Assembly: GCF_003113495.2 (NCBI RefSeq) | Contig: NZ_CP084506.1 | Location: 1,426,001-1,490,000, forward strand | Source: Edwardsiella tarda ATCC 15947 = NBRC 105688 | Lineage (GTDB): Bacteria > Pseudomonadota > Gammaproteobacteria > Enterobacterales > Enterobacteriaceae | Length of the DNA stretch: 64,000 bases | Direction: 5' to 3' | Program-made: the position numbers and the translations under genes | In this document: positions 48,722 through 57,982 of the stretch, one piece after another | Layout of the letters: each line of letters starts with the position of its first letter | Position numbering within the stretch: position 1 is the first letter of the stretch | Notes under the pieces: model-generated | Told to the model about the DNA's origin: nothing | The model's database searches: none | The model's input: only the letters and a program-made list of their open reading frames with translations

Positions 48722-49184
48722 TTTTTTATAAAGGGAATCATTGTTAAGGGGCGGGAGGCGGTAAATGGCGCTGACTTGATTTTCTGGTGGGGTTATCGGA
48801 TAAGTTCAGAGAAAAATTCAGCGTTGGTAACGTTGTTCAGCGATAGGTCTGCGCAAATAACTTGATGCGTGCTCGCATCAATAGCCAGATGCTGTTTTTG
48901 CCAGACATGGCGGCGTTCTTTGCCCTATTTTTTGACGCTCCACTCACCTCCGCCGAAAAACCTTCAGCCCTCGGATGGGCGTTTTAAAACGGACATTAAC
49001 CGACTTAGCCCGCTTGCCGACATGGGTGTAATCCAGACTGCGCAGCGGGATCGCCATCAGGGTAAAAATAACATTAATAAAGCCCTATGCGACCCGCAGG
49101 GTCGGTCGGAAGACGCGTTTAACCACCGGGACAGTGGAGCTGGCACCAATACGAATCGTGGCGACGGTCTCATGGCAGCGGAGC
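48722..49184. other. gap between the sugar islet and dsdC with IS debris
   Basis: A 463-bp region without intact genes. The part at 48799-48962 is a transposase remnant (listed). The remainder up to 49184 is unassigned; the segment around 49020-49180 may be further degenerate insertion-sequence or chromosomal DNA, but I cannot recognise it. Confidence 0.5.
48799..48962 (-). pseudogene. IS5/IS903-type transposase remnant
   Basis: About 55 codons on the minus strand read as the central part of an IS903-like (IS5 family) transposase: GGEWSVKK, then after a frameshift GKERRHVWQKQHLAID, followed by ICADLSLNNVTNAE. At least two frame breaks and loss of both ends make it inactive. It marks the right-hand border of the AT-rich sugar islet. 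No terminal inverted repeats are seen. Confidence 0.72.
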
Positions 49185-50114
49185 TCAGCGCTGTGCCTGT
49201 TGCTGTAGCCAACCGATAAAGGCGTCGATTTTGGGCCACTGGCGACCCGGTAGGGTGGTGGCATAGTAGTGCTGATGGCACTGCAGCGCCATTTGGCCGA
49301 AGGGGGCGATCAGCTCGCCGCTGTCGAGCCGCTTTTGCACCAGTCGCTTACGTCCCATAGCCACCCCAATATGGTTCATCGCGGCGATGACCGCCAGATC
49401 GGAACGGTCGAATCCAATGCCGGCGGCGGGCGGCAGGGGAACGGCAAAATGCTGCGCCCAGCCGAACCACTCATCGGTGCCGGAATCGTTGCTCCAGGCC
49501 TGTCTATCGTGCAGCAGCGTACAGTGCTGCAGATGGTGCGGCGCGTTCAGCAGGTTGAACTGCCGGGCGTAGTCGGCGCTACAAACGGGGAGGATGGCCT
49601 CATCCATCAGGAAATGATGGCTCAGCTGTGCCGAGGGGGCGTCGTCAAAATAGATGGCCACATCAACCCCCGACCACTGCAGGTTGACGTTGTCATTGCC
49701 GGTCAGGATCGTTAGCGAAATCGAGGGGTAGCGCCGGGCAAAGTCGCCCAGGGCGGGTACCAGCCAGCACTGCGCGATGGAGGGGCGGGAGTAGACCGTC
49801 AGGGTGCCGGAAAGACGCTGGTTTTTGATGTCCAGGAGCTCCTGGTTCAGGACATCTAGCGATGACTTCAGTGCCCAGTATACCCGCTTGCCCTCCGGCG
49901 TCAGCTCGACCTTTCGGTGCGAACGCACGAACAGCAGAATAGCCAGATCGGCCTCCAACTGGGTGATCTGATGGCTGATGGCGCTGGGACTCAGGGAAAG
50001 CTCGGCCGCGGCCAGGGCGAAGGACTGGTGGCGGGCGGCGACCTCAAAGGTATGAAGCTTGGCAAGCTGCCAGCCGTTAAGGGGGCGGTTTCTGACTTCT
50101 CGTAGCGATTCCAT
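49185..50114 (-). CDS. dsdC: D-serine-responsive LysR activator DsdC
   Basis: A 309-residue LysR regulator nearly identical in layout to E. coli DsdC (RNRPLNGWQLAKLHTFEVAARHQSF helix-turn-helix region; IAQCWLVPALGDF and DRQAWSNDSGTDEW in the effector domain). It activates dsdXA on D-serine. Start at 50114 matches the family; an open extension to 50207 lacks similarity. Divergent from dsdX. Confidence 0.95.
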   Translation of the reverse strand: MESLREVRNRPLNGWQLAKLHTFEVAARHQSFALAAAELSLSPSAISHQITQLEADLAILLFVRSHRKVELTPEGKRVYWALKSSLDVLNQELLDIKNQRLSGTLTVYSRPSIAQCWLVPALGDFARRYPSISLTILTGNDNVNLQWSGVDVAIYFDDAPSAQLSHHFLMDEAILPVCSADYARQFNLLNAPHHLQHCTLLHDRQAWSNDSGTDEWFGWAQHFAVPLPPAAGIGFDRSDLAVIAAMNHIGVAMGRKRLVQKRLDSGELIAPFGQMALQCHQHYYATTLPGRQWPKIDAFIGWLQQQAQR

Positions 50115-50341
50115 GGCGTCAATCAGGCAGGGAGCAAAGGGAAGGAGTGTAAATAAATTTGCTGCATATTTCATCATATCGATGAGCATTTCTGACTTAC
50201 TTTCCATTCCTGGCGTTTTATTTGATGCTAGTCACGCCATTGCATCTATTTTCCTCATGTGAGCCGCCAATTATATCGTTTGTCAGCCGATGCGGTTTCT
50301 TTGTTCAATAGTACCGGGTTAATTACAGGGAAAGGTGAGAT

Positions 50342-51679
50342 ATGCACTCGCAAATTTGGGTTGTGGGCACGCTGCTGATCAGCATCGTGTTAATCGTACT
50401 GACTATCATAAAATGTAAACTGCACCCGTTTCTGGCCTTGCTGCTGGCCAGTTTCTTTGTCGGCACCATGATGGGAATGGGGCCGCTGGATATGGTTAAC
50501 GCCATTGAGAGCGGTATTGGCAGCACGCTGGGGTTTCTGGCGGCGGTGATCGGCCTGGGCACCATCCTGGGCAAGATGATGGAGATCTCCGGGGCGGCAG
50601 AGCGTATCGGCATCACCCTGCAGCGCTGCCGCTGGCTCTCTACCGATGTCATTATGGTGCTGGTAGGGCTGATCTGCGGCATTACGCTGTTTGTAGAAGT
50701 GGGCGTGGTGCTGCTGATCCCACTGGCATTCTCCATTGCTAAGAAGACTAACACCTCACTGCTGAAGCTGGCGATCCCGCTGTGTACCGCGCTGATGGCC
50801 GTGCACTGTGTGGTACCGCCGCATCCGGCGGCGCTGTTTGTGGTGAATAAGCTGGGCGCGGATATCGGCACGGTGATCGTCTATGGCCTGCTGGTCGGCT
50901 TAATCGCCTCGTTGGTTGGCGGGCCGCTGTTCCTGAAGCTGGTCGGCAACCGCCTGCCGTTTAAGGCGATCCCGGCAGAGTTTGCCGATCTGCAGGTGCG
51001 CGATGAAAAGACGCTACCCTCGCTGGGCGCCACGCTGTTTACCGTATTACTGCCGATTGCGCTGATGCTGGTAAAAACCTTGGCCGAGCTGAATATGGCG
51101 AAGACGGGATCGCTGTATACGCTGTTGGAGTTTATCGGTAATCCGATAACCGCCATGTTTATCGCCGTCTTTGTCGCCTATTACATTCTGGGGCTGCGTC
51201 AGCATATGGGGATGGGGACGCTGCTGAGTCAAACCGAAAATGGCTTCGGCGCTATTGCCAATATCCTGCTGATTATTGGCGCAGGCGGTGCGTTTAACGC
51301 CATTTTAAAAAGCAGTGGCTTGGCGGACAGCCTGGCGCTGATCCTTTCTAACCTGCATATGCACCCGATTTTGCTGGCCTGGCTGGTGGCGCTGATCCTG
51401 CATGCGGCGGTGGGGTCGGCGACGGTGGCGATGATGGGGGCCACGGCGATCGTGGCGCCGATGCTGCCGCTGTATCCCAACGTCAGTCCTGAAATCATCG
51501 CGATCGCCATCGGCTCCGGCGCGATTGGCTGCACGATCGTCACGGACTCGCTGTTCTGGCTGGTGAAGCAGTATTGCGGAGCAACGCTGAACGAAACCTT
51601 TAAATACTATACGACCGCAACCTTTATTGCGTCGATTATTGCCCTGGCAAGCACCTTCTTGCTCTCTTTCATTATCTAA
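50342..51679 (+). CDS. dsdX: D-serine transporter DsdX (GntP family)
   Basis: A 445-residue GntP-family inner-membrane permease, the length of E. coli DsdX, with about 12 spans; conserved [22 protein letters not shown] near 160 and the [11 protein letters not shown] segment near 400. Imports D-serine for deamination by DsdA. GGGAAAGG precedes the start. It is followed by dsdA after 14 bp. Confidence 0.95.
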   Translation: MHSQIWVVGTLLISIVLIVLTIIKCKLHPFLALLLASFFVGTMMGMGPLDMVNAIESGIGSTLGFLAAVIGLGTILGKMMEISGAAERIGITLQRCRWLSTDVIMVLVGLICGITLFVEVGVVLLIPLAFSIAKKTNTSLLKLAIPLCTALMAVHCVVPPHPAALFVVNKLGADIGTVIVYGLLVGLIASLVGGPLFLKLVGNRLPFKAIPAEFADLQVRDEKTLPSLGATLFTVLLPIALMLVKTLAELNMAKTGSLYTLLEFIGNPITAMFIAVFVAYYILGLRQHMGMGTLLSQTENGFGAIANILLIIGAGGAFNAILKSSGLADSLALILSNLHMHPILLAWLVALILHAAVGSATVAMMGATAIVAPMLPLYPNVSPEIIAIAIGSGAIGCTIVTDSLFWLVKQYCGATLNETFKYYTTATFIASIIALASTFLLSFII

Positions 51680-51693
51680 GTATCACGAGACGT

Positions 51694-53025
51694 ATGATGA
51701 CGAACATTAATATGACCTCACTTATTGCCCAGTATCCGCTGGTGGCCGATCTGGTGAATTTACGGGAAACCGTCTGGTTTAACCCGGCGACGACGACGCT
51801 GGCGGAAGGGCTCCCCTATGTTGGCCTGACGGCGCAGGACGTGCAGGATGCCCACGATCGCCTGGCCCGCTTTGCACCTTATCTGGCCAAGGCGTTTCCG
51901 GAGACGGCGGCGACCAACGGTATCATTGAGTCCGAGTTGGCGGCGATCCCAGCCATGCAGCGGCGCCTGGCACAGGAGTACGGCCAGCCGATCGGCGGTC
52001 AGCTGCTGCTGAAAAAAGACAGCCATCTGCCGATCTCTGGCTCCATTAAGGCTCGCGGCGGCATCTACGAGGTGCTGGCGCACGCAGAAAAGTTGGCGCT
52101 GGAGGCCGGTCTGCTGACGACGGATCAGGACTACAGCATCCTGCTCACCCCGGCGTTTAAACACTTTTTCAGCCAGTACAGCATCGCCGTTGGCTCCACC
52201 GGTAATCTGGGCATGTCTATCGGCATTATGAGCGCCAGCCTGGGCTTTAAGGTGACCGTTCATATGTCGGCCGATGCCCGCGAGTGGAAGAAGGCCAAGC
52301 TGCGCAGCCACGGCGTGACGGTGGTGGAGTATGAAGAGGACTACGGGGTGGCGGTAGAGCAGGGGCGTAAGGCGGCGGAGTCCGATCCCAACTGCTTCTT
52401 TATCGACGATGAGAACTCCCGCACCCTGTTTTTGGGCTACGCGGTGGCCGGCGAGCGGCTGAAGGCGCAGTTTGCCGCGCAGGGGCGTACGGTCGATGCC
52501 GATCATCCGCTATTCGTCTACCTGCCGTGCGGCGTCGGCGGCGGTCCCGGTGGGGTCGCGTTTGGCCTGAAGCTGGCCTTCGGTGACAACGTACATTGCT
52601 TCTTTGCCGAGCCGACCCACTCTCCCTGCATGCTGCTGGGGGTGTATACCGGCCTGCATGACGCCATCGCCGTACAGGATCTGGGGATCGATAACCTGAC
52701 GGCGGCAGATGGACTGGCCGTTGGCCGCGCCTCTGGCTTTGTGGGGCGGGCCATGGAGCGCCTGCTGGACGGCTGCTATACGCTCGATGATCAGAGCCTG
52801 TATAACATGCTGGGCTGGCTGGCGCAGGAGGAGGGCATTCGTCTGGAGCCCTCGGCGCTGGCCGGTATGGCGGGACCTGTCCATGTCTGCGCCTCGGCGG
52901 AGTATCCACGAATGCACCACTTCGGCGAGCAGCAACTGGCGCAGGCGACCCATCTGGTGTGGGCGACCGGCGGCGGCATGGTGCCTGAACGCGAGATGGC
53001 GCAGTACCTGGCGAAAGGACGCTGA
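51694..53025 (+). CDS. dsdA: D-serine dehydratase DsdA
   Basis: A 443-residue PLP enzyme converting D-serine to pyruvate and ammonia, detoxifying it and supplying carbon and nitrogen. PLP lysine Lys119 in SGSIKARGG; the glycine-rich phosphate loop is [10 protein letters not shown] near 275. Starts with two consecutive ATG codons, so 51694 or 51697. Last gene of dsdXA; GC content and codon use match the core more than the sugar islet upstream. Confidence 0.96.
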   Translation: MMTNINMTSLIAQYPLVADLVNLRETVWFNPATTTLAEGLPYVGLTAQDVQDAHDRLARFAPYLAKAFPETAATNGIIESELAAIPAMQRRLAQEYGQPIGGQLLLKKDSHLPISGSIKARGGIYEVLAHAEKLALEAGLLTTDQDYSILLTPAFKHFFSQYSIAVGSTGNLGMSIGIMSASLGFKVTVHMSADAREWKKAKLRSHGVTVVEYEEDYGVAVEQGRKAAESDPNCFFIDDENSRTLFLGYAVAGERLKAQFAAQGRTVDADHPLFVYLPCGVGGGPGGVAFGLKLAFGDNVHCFFAEPTHSPCMLLGVYTGLHDAIAVQDLGIDNLTAADGLAVGRASGFVGRAMERLLDGCYTLDDQSLYNMLGWLAQEEGIRLEPSALAGMAGPVHVCASAEYPRMHHFGEQQLAQATHLVWATGGGMVPEREMAQYLAKGR

Positions 53026-53382
53026 TGCGTGAGCGACCGTCCGGTGGCGTTTTGTTGCCGGGGACCGTACTTTTAGGGGGCTACGCCGCAACCGCCGAAA
53101 TTTCCGTCAGCGAACGGATGGCCATTGCCGGGCGGCATAAAGTTGGGGTTCTACGCTGGAACCCCAGAAATTTCCATCACGATTTCTTTTGCGGGAAGCT
53201 CCCACCTTTTAGGCGGGATAGGTAGCGTAAGGCCTGTGTAGTAAGCGGGCAATGAGGGCGGTTTTGTTGCTCAATGCACCGCTGTCGTATCTCAAGGGGG
53301 CTCCGCCCACGCTACCCCCTCCCGCTATGCTTTCTCCCCACTCGAGGTGGTGCTCGCCCCCGAGCAGGGGGTTATGACGTAA
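53026..53382. repeat. dsdA / receptor intergenic region with imperfect direct repeats
   Basis: A 357-bp convergent gap. Two imperfect 31-32-bp direct repeats, 53081-53112 and 53151-53181, share CTACGC, AACC and GAAATTTCC blocks with eight or so differences. The second copy forms a 7-bp perfect hairpin GGGGTTC / GAACCCC (53145-53165). They may be decayed extragenic repeat elements or stacked terminators. No gene is supported. Confidence 0.55.
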
Positions 53383-55350
53383 TTAAAAGGTATAGGCGAT
53401 GCCCGTCCAGTAGTTACGCCCCTCCTCGATAAATCCCTCGCTATAGTAGTACTGGGTGTCGAACAGGTTGTTTACCGAGGCATTCACGCTGAAGCCATGG
53501 CCCAGTTCAAACTCGGCGCGTAGGTGGGTGAGGGCAAAACCGGGCGCTTTCTGTTGGCCGCTGCTGTCGCTGTAGCTGGCGGAGCGTGCCTCTTCGGAGA
53601 GGGTCAGGGTCAGCTCGGGCAGGGGCTTGACGCTGATCCAACTGACCAGGGTCTGTGTGGGCAGCTGTGTGATTTTGTCGTTCGACAGATCGCGGGGGGA
53701 GGCATGGATCAGGCTATATTTGAGGCCGATATCGCTCATCTCGCTGATCTGGCCCTGCAGGCTGAGATCTACGCCGAGGTAGTCGACGCGCCCGCTGTTG
53801 CGGTTCTGGATGAGATCGGCGCTGAGGTTATGGGACAGGATGGCATCGGAGACACGGTTGTAGTAGGCGCTGGCCTCGTAGCGCCAGTCACGGCTGAGAC
53901 GGCCGTTATAGGTGAGGTCGATGCTGCGCGCCCGCTCGGGTTTCAGGCCGGGATTCACCAGGGCTATCTGGTTACGCGACGGCTTGGAGGTGGTGTAGCG
54001 CTCCTTCAGGGTCGGGAAGCGTGAGCGATCCGCGTAGCTCAGGCTTAGCGTGTCCGCGTTATCGAGGGTGTATTTCCCCATGATCTCCCAGTTAAAGGCG
54101 CGTTGGTGGTTGGCATCGTAATAGGTAATGTCGCCTTTTTTCTCATACTTCATACCTTGTAGGCTATCGCGCCAGTCATAGCTGGCGCCGGCCACCACGT
54201 CCAGATCCTCCAGCAGGCTCCACTGGTACTCGGTTGCCAGCGACCAGGTCCGATCCTTGTACCGATCATAGGGGGCATCGGGTGCGCCCTTTTCGCGATG
54301 GACATCCTGCTTCCAGTTGAGGGCAAAAGAGAGCAGATCGCTTTGGCGCAGATCGATGGCGAGTTGAAGCCCGGCGCCATTGCTGTAATCGTCGTAATGG
54401 CTATAGTTGCCGCTGCGCTGTTGGAGATCCTTCAGGCTGTTATACATCATCAGGGTGTTTTTAAAGTTATCGCGGTAGAGCCGGCTTTTTAGGGTGTACC
54501 CCTCGGCTAACTGGGTCGTGCCCTGGTAGTAATAGCTCTCTTTGTCATATTGCGGCCACTGCCAATAACGCGACTTTTGTGAGCCGGATCCGCTATAGGG
54601 CGGGTTGTTCTTTTCCCCCTCTTGGTGAATATAGGTCAGGGTGTAGTTGTCGGTGCCACGCGGGGTGAAGCCGAGCTTGAGGATGGCTTGGCGGTCATCG
54701 GCGGCGGAGTTGATCATGCGGCCGTTGCCGCCAGCCGTCGTGTTGTCGTAGCCGTGCGGTAACCCCAAAAAGCGCTGTTTGAGCTGGCTGCCGGTGATCT
54801 GGAAATAGCCGAGGTCGTTCTTGGCCGCCAGGGAGGCGTGGGCATCATAGGCATTGTCCGCGCCTCGGCTCCAGCCTTGGCGGTAGCCGACATCGGCCTG
54901 TAACGGCTTCTCCGGTTTACGGCTGGTGATGTTGATGGCGCCCCCCATTTGATTAGGGCCTTGTAGGAGTGAGCTATACCCTTTGGAGACCTCCAGTGCG
55001 CTGATGTTACTGGTGAGAAAACGCCCCAGATCGAGGTTGCCATCGTAGGGGACATAGATCGGCACGCCATCGAAGAAGAGCGGTACCTGGCGGCTGTTAA
55101 AGCCGCGCACATTGACCGACAGTTCGTTGCGATTCCCCGATTTTTGCAGCACGACGCCGGGGATCAGCGCCAAGGCCTTGGCCACATCCTGCTTATCTAG
55201 GGTCTGGATGGTGTCATGGTTCACGATGCTGGGGGAGGCGGCCAATGGGCTGGCCCAGACGGTCAGCGAATCGTCCGGCGCCTGAGCGAGTGCGGGGTGG
55301 ACAAGGGGCAACGTTAACGCTGCGCAGAGGTATTTTTTTTGTAATTTCAT
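53383..55350 (-). CDS. TonB-dependent outer-membrane receptor
   Basis: A 655-residue TonB-dependent transporter. Signal peptide MKLQKKYLCAALTLPLVHPALA, then a TonB box-like DDSLTVWAS, plug domain at about 45-150 (IPGVVLQKSGNRNELSVNVRGF, QGPNQMGGAINITSR) and a 22-strand barrel ending in Phe (TGIAYTF). Imports a large ligand, most likely a metal chelate, using TonB energy. It is last in an operon with a binding protein, permease, ATPase and a methyltransferase. The ligand is not recognisable. Confidence 0.92.
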   Translation of the reverse strand: MKLQKKYLCAALTLPLVHPALAQAPDDSLTVWASPLAASPSIVNHDTIQTLDKQDVAKALALIPGVVLQKSGNRNELSVNVRGFNSRQVPLFFDGVPIYVPYDGNLDLGRFLTSNISALEVSKGYSSLLQGPNQMGGAINITSRKPEKPLQADVGYRQGWSRGADNAYDAHASLAAKNDLGYFQITGSQLKQRFLGLPHGYDNTTAGGNGRMINSAADDRQAILKLGFTPRGTDNYTLTYIHQEGEKNNPPYSGSGSQKSRYWQWPQYDKESYYYQGTTQLAEGYTLKSRLYRDNFKNTLMMYNSLKDLQQRSGNYSHYDDYSNGAGLQLAIDLRQSDLLSFALNWKQDVHREKGAPDAPYDRYKDRTWSLATEYQWSLLEDLDVVAGASYDWRDSLQGMKYEKKGDITYYDANHQRAFNWEIMGKYTLDNADTLSLSYADRSRFPTLKERYTTSKPSRNQIALVNPGLKPERARSIDLTYNGRLSRDWRYEASAYYNRVSDAILSHNLSADLIQNRNSGRVDYLGVDLSLQGQISEMSDIGLKYSLIHASPRDLSNDKITQLPTQTLVSWISVKPLPELTLTLSEEARSASYSDSSGQQKAPGFALTHLRAEFELGHGFSVNASVNNLFDTQYYYSEGFIEEGRNYWTGIAYTF

Positions 55351-55419
55351 GATCTCATTCCGCTGAGTTAGAACGTGGGTAAGTCGAGAGGTAACCGCGC
55401 CCGGCGCACCGCTGGGCTC

Positions 55420-56226
55420 TTAGTCGTGGTCGACCTCCCAGGAGAGCAGTGCCCAGTCGCGCGGCCCACAGCACGCATCGAGCGCGGGAGTGTGCGGCTG
55501 CTGGCGGTACCACTCGGCCAGGCGCACCTCCTCCTGCGGGGTGAGTGCGCCGAGCGACCAGGTCACGCTTTGTCTGAGCTGGTCGAGGCTGGCGGGGGCG
55601 GCGCGCCGCGGGCCGCGAATAAACGCCACCTGCGCCCGGATTCCCTGTTGGTACAGGAGGTTCAGGGCGTAGATATAGGTGGGCAGCTCGGTGACCTCTC
55701 GGCCAATGGCTCGCTGGATCTGGGGAGCGATGAAGCTGGGCGTGACCAGATGGGTGGTATAGACACGTAGCTTGGCCTGGCGATCGAGCTTGAGTAATGC
55801 CGGGCCGAGGTCGGCGGGGAGGGTAGAGCGCGAGGCGACGGCGATATCGCAGCGGGGAAGATCGGACCAGTCATCCTCCCAGGCGCGCTGTAGCCAGACG
55901 CTGTTACGGATCGCGGCCTGTTGGGCCCGCCGGGCGGCGACCTCCAGCATCCCGTGGCTGTAATCGACGCCATACACCCGCGTGAGGCGCGGCGCCAAGG
56001 CGAGAGCGAGGCTACCGGGCCCGCACCCCATATCGAACAGGGTCGAGGCCGCGCGCAGATCGATATGGGCGATCAGTTGGCACAGGTAATCATCCGTCTC
56101 ATGGGTGGGGAGATCGCTCAGCCGCGCGGCCCGCTGGTCCCACTGGGCGACCGTTTTTTCACTGTGCCGCGCCAGCGCCATCTGTTGGCGATAAAGTTCT
56201 GAAAAATCAATTTCATTGATAAGCAT
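55420..56226 (-). CDS. class I SAM-dependent methyltransferase in the uptake operon
   Basis: A 268-residue Rossmann-fold methyltransferase. Motif I is LFDMGCGPGSLALAL near 63-77, with the acidic SAM-ribose residue in VYGVDYSHGMLEVAARRA. The C-terminal region has no recognised domain. It overlaps the ATPase stop by one base (TAATG), so it is an integral operon member between the ABC ATPase and the TonB receptor. It may modify the imported ligand or a metallophore, or act on something unrelated; no function is proven by sequence. Confidence 0.82.
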   Translation of the reverse strand: MLINEIDFSELYRQQMALARHSEKTVAQWDQRAARLSDLPTHETDDYLCQLIAHIDLRAASTLFDMGCGPGSLALALAPRLTRVYGVDYSHGMLEVAARRAQQAAIRNSVWLQRAWEDDWSDLPRCDIAVASRSTLPADLGPALLKLDRQAKLRVYTTHLVTPSFIAPQIQRAIGREVTELPTYIYALNLLYQQGIRAQVAFIRGPRRAAPASLDQLRQSVTWSLGALTPQEEVRLAEWYRQQPHTPALDACCGPRDWALLSWEVDHD

Positions 56227-56993
56227 TATGTCGATGACTCCCGCGGATAGCCCAGATGATGATGAATTTGTTCGACGCTCACCCGGTATAGCGCGGCGAG
56301 CCGCTCACTGCTCAACTGGCTGGACGGATCGCCCTGGGTGACCCGGCCATCCGGCTCGATACGCACCACGCTGTCGGCCAGGGCGCGCGCATGTAAGGGA
56401 TGATGGGTCGCCATCAACAGCGTCATGCCGTCGCGCCGTAAGCGGCTGAGCGTATCCAGTAGGTTGATCTGATGGCCGAAGTCGAGGCTAGAGGCCGGCT
56501 CATCCATCAGTAGCAGGCGTGGGCGTTGGGCCAGCGCGCGCGCGATGAGCACCAGTTGGCGCTCTCCACCGCTGAGTTCGCGCCAGCTGCGTTCAGCGAG
56601 GTGGACGATCCCCATGGCGTCGAGCTGGGCCAGCGCCTGTGCGCGTTCGCGCGGGCCGGGCACGGCGAAGGGGGGCAGATGCGGGGTGATCCCCATCATC
56701 ACCATGTCGAGCACGCGAAAGGCGAAGGCCCCCTCGTGCGCCTGGGGGACCCAGGCGATCAGCCGGGCGCGCTCACGATGGGAGAGGCGTTGCAACGGGA
56801 TGCCGTCCAGTCGGACGCGCCCCTTCAGTAGTGGCAATATCCCGAGGAGGCTGCGCATCAGGGTGGTCTTCCCGCTACCGTTGGCCCCCAGCAAACAGCA
56901 GAGCGAACCCGCCGGTAGGGAAAAGGAGACCTCGCGTAGCAGCGGGCGTCGGTGGTAGCCAAGCGTGGCTTGTTCCAGGGCGAGCAGGGTCAT
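56226..56993 (-). CDS. FecE-type ABC transporter ATPase
   Basis: A 255-residue siderophore/B12-class ATPase: Walker A GANGSGKTT near 36-44, signature LSGGERQLVLIARAL, Walker B LLLMDEPASSLD, switch histidine in MATHHPLHA. Starts with an ATGA overlap on the permease stop. Powers import from periplasm to cytoplasm of the ligand brought by the TonB receptor. Confidence 0.92.
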   Translation of the reverse strand: MTLLALEQATLGYHRRPLLREVSFSLPAGSLCCLLGANGSGKTTLMRSLLGILPLLKGRVRLDGIPLQRLSHRERARLIAWVPQAHEGAFAFRVLDMVMMGITPHLPPFAVPGPRERAQALAQLDAMGIVHLAERSWRELSGGERQLVLIARALAQRPRLLLMDEPASSLDFGHQINLLDTLSRLRRDGMTLLMATHHPLHARALADSVVRIEPDGRVTQGDPSSQLSSERLAALYRVSVEQIHHHLGYPRESST

Positions 56994-57982
56994 GGTCGCC
57001 TCCCGCGCAGGAGCAGGGCAAGGAAGAACGGCGCACCGATAAAGGCCGTCAGGATCCCCAGCGGGATCTCGCTGCTACTCAGGGTACGGGCGAGTGTATC
57101 GGTGGTCAGCAACAGCAGGGCGCCAAGGGCGATACTCAGCGGCAGTAGGCTCTGGTGGTTGTCCCCTACCAACAGGCGCCCGATGTGGGGGATCACTAGA
57201 CCGATCCAGCCAATGATCCCGGCCACGGAGACGGCGGCGGCGGTCACCAGGGTGGCGCTGACGATGAGGATCAGGCGCAGGCGTTTAACGTTGACGCCCA
57301 GCGAGTTAGCCTCATCGTCCGAGAGGGTGAGCAGGTTGATGCGCCAGCGCAACAGCAGCATCGGGACGCAGCCCAGCAGGATCAACGGGGCCATCAACGC
57401 CAGATCGGTCGCGCTAATCGTCGCCAGGCTGCCCAGCAACCAGAAGGTGATCGAGGGGAGCTGAGTATAGGGATCGGCGAGGGTTTTAATCAGCGAGATC
57501 CCCGCCCCGCACAGGGTACCCAGGGCGATGCCGATCAACACCAGGGTCAACACCGGGTCCAGGCGCTGGGTATAGCGGGCGATGATCAGGACGGTGCTGA
57601 TCACGGCCAGGCCGCCAGCAAAAGAGCACAGTTGGATCAGGATCATCGGCATACCCAGCAAGATGGCCGCACAGGCGCCTAGGCCCGCTCCGGCGGCCAC
57701 ACCGAGAATATCCGGCGAGACCAGCGGATTGCGGAACATACCCTGATAGACGCAGCCCGCCCCGGCGAGGGCGGCACCGATGAGCAACGCCGCCGCGATG
57801 CGAGGCAGGCGGATCCGCCATAGGACGATCTCGGCGCTGAGCGTCGGCGAGGGGTCTCCCTGTTGCAACAGCAGATGCAGGATCTGCCCCATGCTGAGGC
57901 GGTAGGCGCCGGAGAACAGGGCGATACCGATGCACAGCAGCGCCAGGCCAAGCAACAACAGCGTATAACGACCTCGCCTCAT
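56990..57982 (-). CDS. FecCD-family ABC permease
   Basis: A 330-residue permease of the FecCD/BtuC family with about ten spans; FVGLVIPH-like segment GWIGLVIPHIGRLLVG near 235 and the conserved IPLGILTAFIGAPFF end. A single permease implies a homodimer. The start at 57982 is fixed by an ATGA overlap with the binding-protein stop; the frame stays open upstream to 58039. Confidence 0.92.
   Translation of the reverse strand: MRRGRYTLLLLGLALLCIGIALFSGAYRLSMGQILHLLLQQGDPSPTLSAEIVLWRIRLPRIAAALLIGAALAGAGCVYQGMFRNPLVSPDILGVAAGAGLGACAAILLGMPMILIQLCSFAGGLAVISTVLIIARYTQRLDPVLTLVLIGIALGTLCGAGISLIKTLADPYTQLPSITFWLLGSLATISATDLALMAPLILLGCVPMLLLRWRINLLTLSDDEANSLGVNVKRLRLILIVSATLVTAAAVSVAGIIGWIGLVIPHIGRLLVGDNHQSLLPLSIALGALLLLTTDTLARTLSSSEIPLGILTAFIGAPFFLALLLRGRRP

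Noticed and set aside
48869..49219. 116-codon plus-strand frame over the IS remnant
   Set aside because: The minus strand gives clear IS5/IS903-type transposase similarity; the plus frame is antisense to it.
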